DNA of 8,773 bases from Dehalococcoidia bacterium. Its GTDB lineage: Bacteria; Chloroflexota; Dehalococcoidia; GIF9; UBA5629. The position numbers and the translations under genes are program-made. This document shows, one piece after another, positions 5,630 to 8,773 of the stretch (position 1 is the stretch's first letter; each line of letters starts with the position of its first letter). The stretch spans positions 1-8,773 of the forward strand of contig JAQTLG010000054.1 of assembly GCA_028715025.1 (NCBI GenBank). Direction: 5' to 3'. Under the pieces are notes generated by a model. It searched no databases, was not told the DNA's origin, and worked only from the letters and a program-made list of their open reading frames with translations.

Positions 5630-6433
5630 TTACTTTTCCACACCTGTAGATAATCTAAAGCCGTTTGCAGCTAAAATAGCCTTGTATTTTTCAGAATATA
5701 GCGATTCGATGAATCTTCCCGCCTCTGCGGGATGAAGGCTTCGCGTGACCACAGCCACCGGATATCTCACAGGGCTGTGCGAGCTTTCGGGCGCCTCCAG
5801 TATCAGTGATAACTGGTCCTTGGACGCAATATAGTCCGTATAAAAGATGATGCCCGCATCCGCTTCTTTCCGTGACACAGCATCAGTTACCTGCGCAATC
5901 TGGTCATAATAGACCAACTTATCTGCAATACGGTCCTTAATCCCATAATATGTCAGTACCTCGCCAGCATAGGCGCCCGATGCCGCAAGCTTGGGATTTC
6001 CCAGAGCAATGCGTTTAACCTTTTCTGTTGCAAGGTCTTTGAATCCAGTCAGTCCCGCAGGATTATCGATAGAAGACACCAGCACCAGCCAATTCCCCGT
6101 AAGAATCCGCTGTGTGCCCTTGTCGATTAATCCCTTTTCTATCAACGTATTTACATCCCATACAGAAGCCGATACAAAAACGTCGGCAGGCGCGCCGGCT
6201 ACTATCTGCGCAGCCAGGCTGCTGCTACCGGCGCAGCTAACTTTGACTTTGACATCCGGTTTATCGACTTCATAGCACTTTGCGATCTCAGTCATCGGTT
6301 TCTTTAAGCTCATAGAAGTAAAGACTATAAGCTCTGTTTTAGGGCCACCTGAAGGGACGCAACCATTCATGCTGATTGGTATGAGCAAAGAAGCCACGAG
6401 GCAGATCACTAAACCGTAACCGGATAATCCCAC
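5630..6433 (-). CDS. Second, divergent ModA-like substrate-binding lipoprotein
   Basis: 267-residue homologue of ModA with a lipobox-like M-N-G-C25 after a hydrophobic signal segment, so probably a lipid-anchored binding protein. GAPADVFVSAS (80-90), Ser42 (in SMSLKKPM) and Ser70 (AGSSSL) match the ModA pocket. Three other E. coli ligand positions differ: Ala125 is Ser152, Val152 is Ile179 and Tyr170 is Phe197. It differs clearly from the first ModA in this window, so it is not a recent duplicate. It likely binds a related oxyanion, perhaps with another preference (tungstate, molybdate or a different anion). It is followed by modC and has no permease of its own here, so sharing ModB is plausible. 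Start is GTG at 6433, chosen for the signal peptide; a purine-rich AGGGAGAAG lies at 6444-6452. Confidence 0.85.
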   Translation of the reverse strand: MGLSGYGLVICLVASLLIPISMNGCVPSGGPKTELIVFTSMSLKKPMTEIAKCYEVDKPDVKVKVSCAGSSSLAAQIVAGAPADVFVSASVWDVNTLIEKGLIDKGTQRILTGNWLVLVSSIDNPAGLTGFKDLATEKVKRIALGNPKLAASGAYAGEVLTYYGIKDRIADKLVYYDQIAQVTDAVSRKEADAGIIFYTDYIASKDQLSLILEAPESSHSPVRYPVAVVTRSLHPAEAGRFIESLYSEKYKAILAANGFRLSTGVEK

Positions 6434-6485
6434 TATCTGATATCTTCTCCCTGTTTACTCATTCTTTTCATACCGGCATAGCCGC

Positions 6486-7580
6486 CTACCCGCCGGTTAA
6501 CGCCACTATACGCTCCTGAATAGAGCGCGCAGTCCGGTAGCGCAATTCAATCTTGTGCAACGCCTGTGTTTTTCCCGCTTCTCTTTCCAGCTTTTGACCG
6601 AATCGCTGTTCAAGGGAGACCTGCCGATCCTCCTGCACCAGTTTATCGGCGAGGTAAAGCACCTCGGCAGCGCTAACACTGCCCCCTGAACCGGCAGTTA
6701 TATCCATATGTGTGGCTATGAGTGCGGCAGCCTCGGGAAAGCCTGACTCAGCCACCAGTCTGGCCGCCTCGCCGGCGTGGCCGGGTCTATCCCTGGCAAG
6801 ATCGTGCAACAGGGCCGCAGCTACAATCAGATCCCTCTCCACAGCACAACCTGCACTGTTGAGGGCATCGGTCATACTACCCGCTATATCTGCCACAGCG
6901 CGACAGTGCCGCAGTGTATGCTCCGGCATACCAAACATGGACGCGATTGCCCTGCATTCATCCGGTGACGGTATATGCCGCCGCTTCCAGCGTTCCCGTA
7001 ATTCTAAGTATTTTGCGGGGGTATCCATATCAAACAGTATGTTTTCGTCAGCTACGGGGATTAGGGTAGTGTCATCCTGCAACATAGCCAGAGCACCCTT
7101 TAAACCTTTCCCCCCACTGTATCGGCGTATAAACTCGATATGCTCAGCGGGAACCACTGGAGGATGCCCCCGCCTGCTCAAGAAAGATGGTATTAATATT
7201 CTTCCCCGATGAAAAGTGCTTCTTTCGATCAAATACTGTATTGTCTGCGCCCGAACCAGAGGGATGTCAGCAGGTAAAATGAAGAGAGACCCCGTCTCCG
7301 CTTCTAAGCTGCCCAACCCTGCCTGTACTGAAGAGAACATGCCCTCTGCATAACGGTCGTTTATTACAATCCTTACATTCAGTCCGACCAGTGCCGGGAT
7401 TAGTTTCTCCTGGCAGTGACCTGCGACAACACGTATATCAGCCACACCGGCATCCACGAACGAGGATATCACTCGCTCTATGACCGGTTGCCCGCCCAGA
7501 TCCAGCAGCGGTTTAAACTGCTTCATCCTTTCCGAGTACCCGGCCGCCAGGATTATGGCCGTGATGCCTGGCCTTTCCAT
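6486..7580 (-). CDS. MocA-like molybdopterin nucleotidyltransferase fused to an HD phosphohydrolase domain
   Basis: 364 residues in two domains. Residues 6-195 are a nucleotidyltransferase: LAAGYSERM (11-19) with Lys23, GMFSSVQAGL (80-89), metal-site PADIP with Asp105, and RRGHPPVV (136-143). LAAG and the S-S-V-x-A-G-L block resemble MocA (CTP to molybdopterin cytosine dinucleotide) more than MobA (LAGG, GTP). Residues about 205-364 form an HD domain with His225, the His259-Asp260 pair (AALLHDLAR), His268, His291 and Asp312, so the metal-binding set looks complete. The MocA assignment suits the upstream xdhC, since xanthine dehydrogenase-family enzymes use the cytosine form in many bacteria. 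The HD domain's substrate is unknown. The start overlaps xdhC by 28 bases and is the only one preserving the nucleotide-binding loop, so the two are translationally coupled. Confidence 0.85.
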   Translation of the reverse strand: MERPGITAIILAAGYSERMKQFKPLLDLGGQPVIERVISSFVDAGVADIRVVAGHCQEKLIPALVGLNVRIVINDRYAEGMFSSVQAGLGSLEAETGSLFILPADIPLVRAQTIQYLIERSTFHRGRILIPSFLSRRGHPPVVPAEHIEFIRRYSGGKGLKGALAMLQDDTTLIPVADENILFDMDTPAKYLELRERWKRRHIPSPDECRAIASMFGMPEHTLRHCRAVADIAGSMTDALNSAGCAVERDLIVAAALLHDLARDRPGHAGEAARLVAESGFPEAAALIATHMDITAGSGGSVSAAEVLYLADKLVQEDRQVSLEQRFGQKLEREAGKTQALHKIELRYRTARSIQERIVALTGG

Positions 7581-8626
7581 TTCCTCTTCTGTGCCCTCTT
7601 TTCTATCAATTCCCCCACAATGCTCACAGCTATCTCTGCGGGAGTCTCTGTTTCAATTTTCAGGCCGATGGGACAATGCACTTTCTCAAGCTGTTCGGCT
7701 GTAAAACCCTCCGCTAACAGCGTTTTATATATCGCGTCTCTCTTGCGATTGCTGCCGATCATGCCGATATATCCGGCTTTTGTATGTAATGTCTGCGCCA
7801 GCACGGTCTTATCGTAAGCATGCCCCCTGGTGACAATAACTACATAACTGTCATCGTCAAGCTGGAGGCCGTCGTAACAATCATCAAACGATTTAAGCAC
7901 AATGATCTCCGCCGGGAGTGCGAACCTTTCACGGTTGGCATATTCTGTACGGTCGTCCAACACTACGGTCACGAAACCCACCCTGGCCGCAAGATCATTG
8001 ACCTCGCGCGATATATGTCCTGCGCCGAATATATACAGGACACCCGTATTGAGCACAATATCGACCCAGAACTGATGACCCTCTATATCCACCAGAGCAG
8101 GCTCATTTAAGCCCCATACAGTGTCCGTCAGCCTCGCTGTCAATCCGGCAGACCCGTCTGAACCGGTGGCACAAGTGCTGCCAGGCGCAAGTACGATATG
8201 TTCCAACGGCCCGGAACCCTCGTCCGCAACAGGCAGTGAAGTAATCATATAACTTTTATGGTTACGCCTCCTGCCCGCCAATAGTCTGTCAAATACTTCC
8301 GACGTATTGCTATCGGCAGGCATATACTCGATCAGTAGCTCACACTTCCCCCCGCAAACCATGTCTGCCACGGTTACATCATCACCCGTCATATCGAACC
8401 AGAGCCTGGCGAAGCCTTTTTCACGAAACAGGTCAACGGCTTTTCTCATGGCAGCCGCCTCGATCAGACCGCCGCCTACGGTGCCTTCGATCCCGCCGTT
8501 CCTGCGTATGATCATAGCGGCGCCCAGGTGTCGTGGACTTGAGCCCTTTATACTGATGACCCTGGCCAGCACTAAATCTTCGCCGCGCTGCAGATGGCCG
8601 GCGATGATATCCAGCAGATCAGTCAT
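7553..8626 (-). CDS. xdhC: XdhC/CoxI-family molybdenum cofactor maturation protein
   Basis: 357-residue two-domain XdhC-family protein. XdhC binds the cofactor, protects its terminal sulfur and inserts it into xanthine dehydrogenase-type enzymes. The N-terminal XdhC_CoxI domain shows GSSPRHLG (28-35), VGGGLIE (50-56) and MVCGGKCELLIE (89-100), with Cys91 and Cys95. The C-terminal Rossmann domain shows FGAGHI (200-205), VLDDR (222-226), TRGHAYD (266-272), IGMIGS (287-292) and the closing TPAEIAVSI (328-336). It ends in a basic tail that overlaps the next gene. Start ATG at 8626 is three bases after the stop of the FAD-subunit gene, with GGAGAAG covering that gene's end as SD. Position directly behind the FAD subunit says this XdhC serves that enzyme. 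Confidence 0.93.
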   Translation of the reverse strand: MTDLLDIIAGHLQRGEDLVLARVISIKGSSPRHLGAAMIIRRNGGIEGTVGGGLIEAAAMRKAVDLFREKGFARLWFDMTGDDVTVADMVCGGKCELLIEYMPADSNTSEVFDRLLAGRRRNHKSYMITSLPVADEGSGPLEHIVLAPGSTCATGSDGSAGLTARLTDTVWGLNEPALVDIEGHQFWVDIVLNTGVLYIFGAGHISREVNDLAARVGFVTVVLDDRTEYANRERFALPAEIIVLKSFDDCYDGLQLDDDSYVVIVTRGHAYDKTVLAQTLHTKAGYIGMIGSNRKRDAIYKTLLAEGFTAEQLEKVHCPIGLKIETETPAEIAVSIVGELIEKRAQKRKWKGQASRP

Positions 8627-8629
8627 ATG

Positions 8630-8773
8630 TTACTTCTCCGCACAGGCCAGGAGCGCTCTTTTGACCAGCGTCCTGGCAACCGCCACCATGTATTTATTGT
8701 GCTCGAGCGGTTTGGCCTCTGCCACGGCAGCCGTGCCGGCCTCCTCCGCGGCCGCCTCGTCGAGGACACGGCC
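8630..8773 (-). CDS. C-terminal end of a CoxM/XdhB-type FAD-binding subunit, truncated by the window
   Basis: The last 47 residues of a gene entering from the right edge, open to the border and ending in TAA at 8632-8630. The Ala/Glu-rich helix followed by A-K-P-L-E-H-N-K-Y-M-V-A-V-A-R-T-L-V-K-R-A-L matches the C-terminus of the medium FAD subunit of xanthine dehydrogenase/CO dehydrogenase-family enzymes. In these the pattern is alanine-rich, then Y-R-x-x-(V/A) and L-(V/x)-R-R-A-L. That domain passes electrons from the 2Fe-2S clusters to FAD. The xdhC gene immediately downstream supports the call. The fragment is too short to tell xanthine, CO, nicotinate or other substrate classes apart. Confidence 0.7.
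   Translation of the reverse strand, partial: GRVLDEAAAEEAGTAAVAEAKPLEHNKYMVAVARTLVKRALLACAEK

Noticed and set aside
6433..6471. Twelve-codon - strand mini-ORF whose TAG shares a base with the GTG start of the second modA
   Set aside because: No Shine-Dalgarno before its ATG and no attenuator-like composition; it is probably just intergenic sequence.

Overview
The window looks like a molybdenum/tungsten enzyme locus from an anaerobic (or facultatively anaerobic) bacterium. Bacterial traits are two lipobox signal peptides, strong Shine-Dalgarno (SD) sequences and a -10 promoter of bacterial type. The sequence does not fix the lineage. An AOR-family enzyme beside xanthine dehydrogenase-type genes would fit Chloroflexota (Dehalococcoidia), Desulfobacterota or Firmicutes, and this is only a guess.

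Layout. The left 2.6 kb is on the + strand. It holds the 3' part of an aldehyde:ferredoxin oxidoreductase (AOR)-family gene, whose true start lies left of the window, directly followed by a Dph6-like PP-loop ATPase gene. Everything from 2598 to the right edge is on the - strand, convergent with the first pair and with only 18 bases between the stop codons. In transcription order (right to left) it reads: the end of a CoxM/XdhB-type FAD subunit gene; an xdhC-family maturation gene; a gene fusing a MocA-like cytidylyltransferase to an HD phosphohydrolase domain; a second, divergent modA; modC; a small membrane-anchored SCP2-like protein; a MoaD/ThiS-like sulfur carrier; modA; and modB. Gaps run from a 28-base overlap to 84 bases, so most or all of it is probably one transcript. 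An internal extended -10 promoter appears to serve modA-modB separately.

How it fits together. ModA/ModB/ModC import oxyanion (molybdate or tungstate). The MoaD-like protein would carry sulfur for the pterin dithiolene. The MocA-like domain would make the cytosine dinucleotide cofactor and XdhC would sulfurate and insert it into the xanthine dehydrogenase-family enzyme whose FAD subunit ends at the right edge. The AOR-family protein on the other strand would use the non-nucleotide bis-pterin W/Mo cofactor. The locus therefore appears to supply metal and pterin to two unrelated enzyme families.

Points that stand out: an AOR-like protein with one Fe-S cluster cysteine replaced by Asp; a bacterial Dph6-like gene coupled to it; two unlike ModA lipoproteins with a single permease; the MocA-HD fusion; and an SCP2-like membrane protein inside the transporter operon. 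No RNA gene, CRISPR array, insertion sequence or attachment site was seen, and no stretch of 300 bases lacks a gene.
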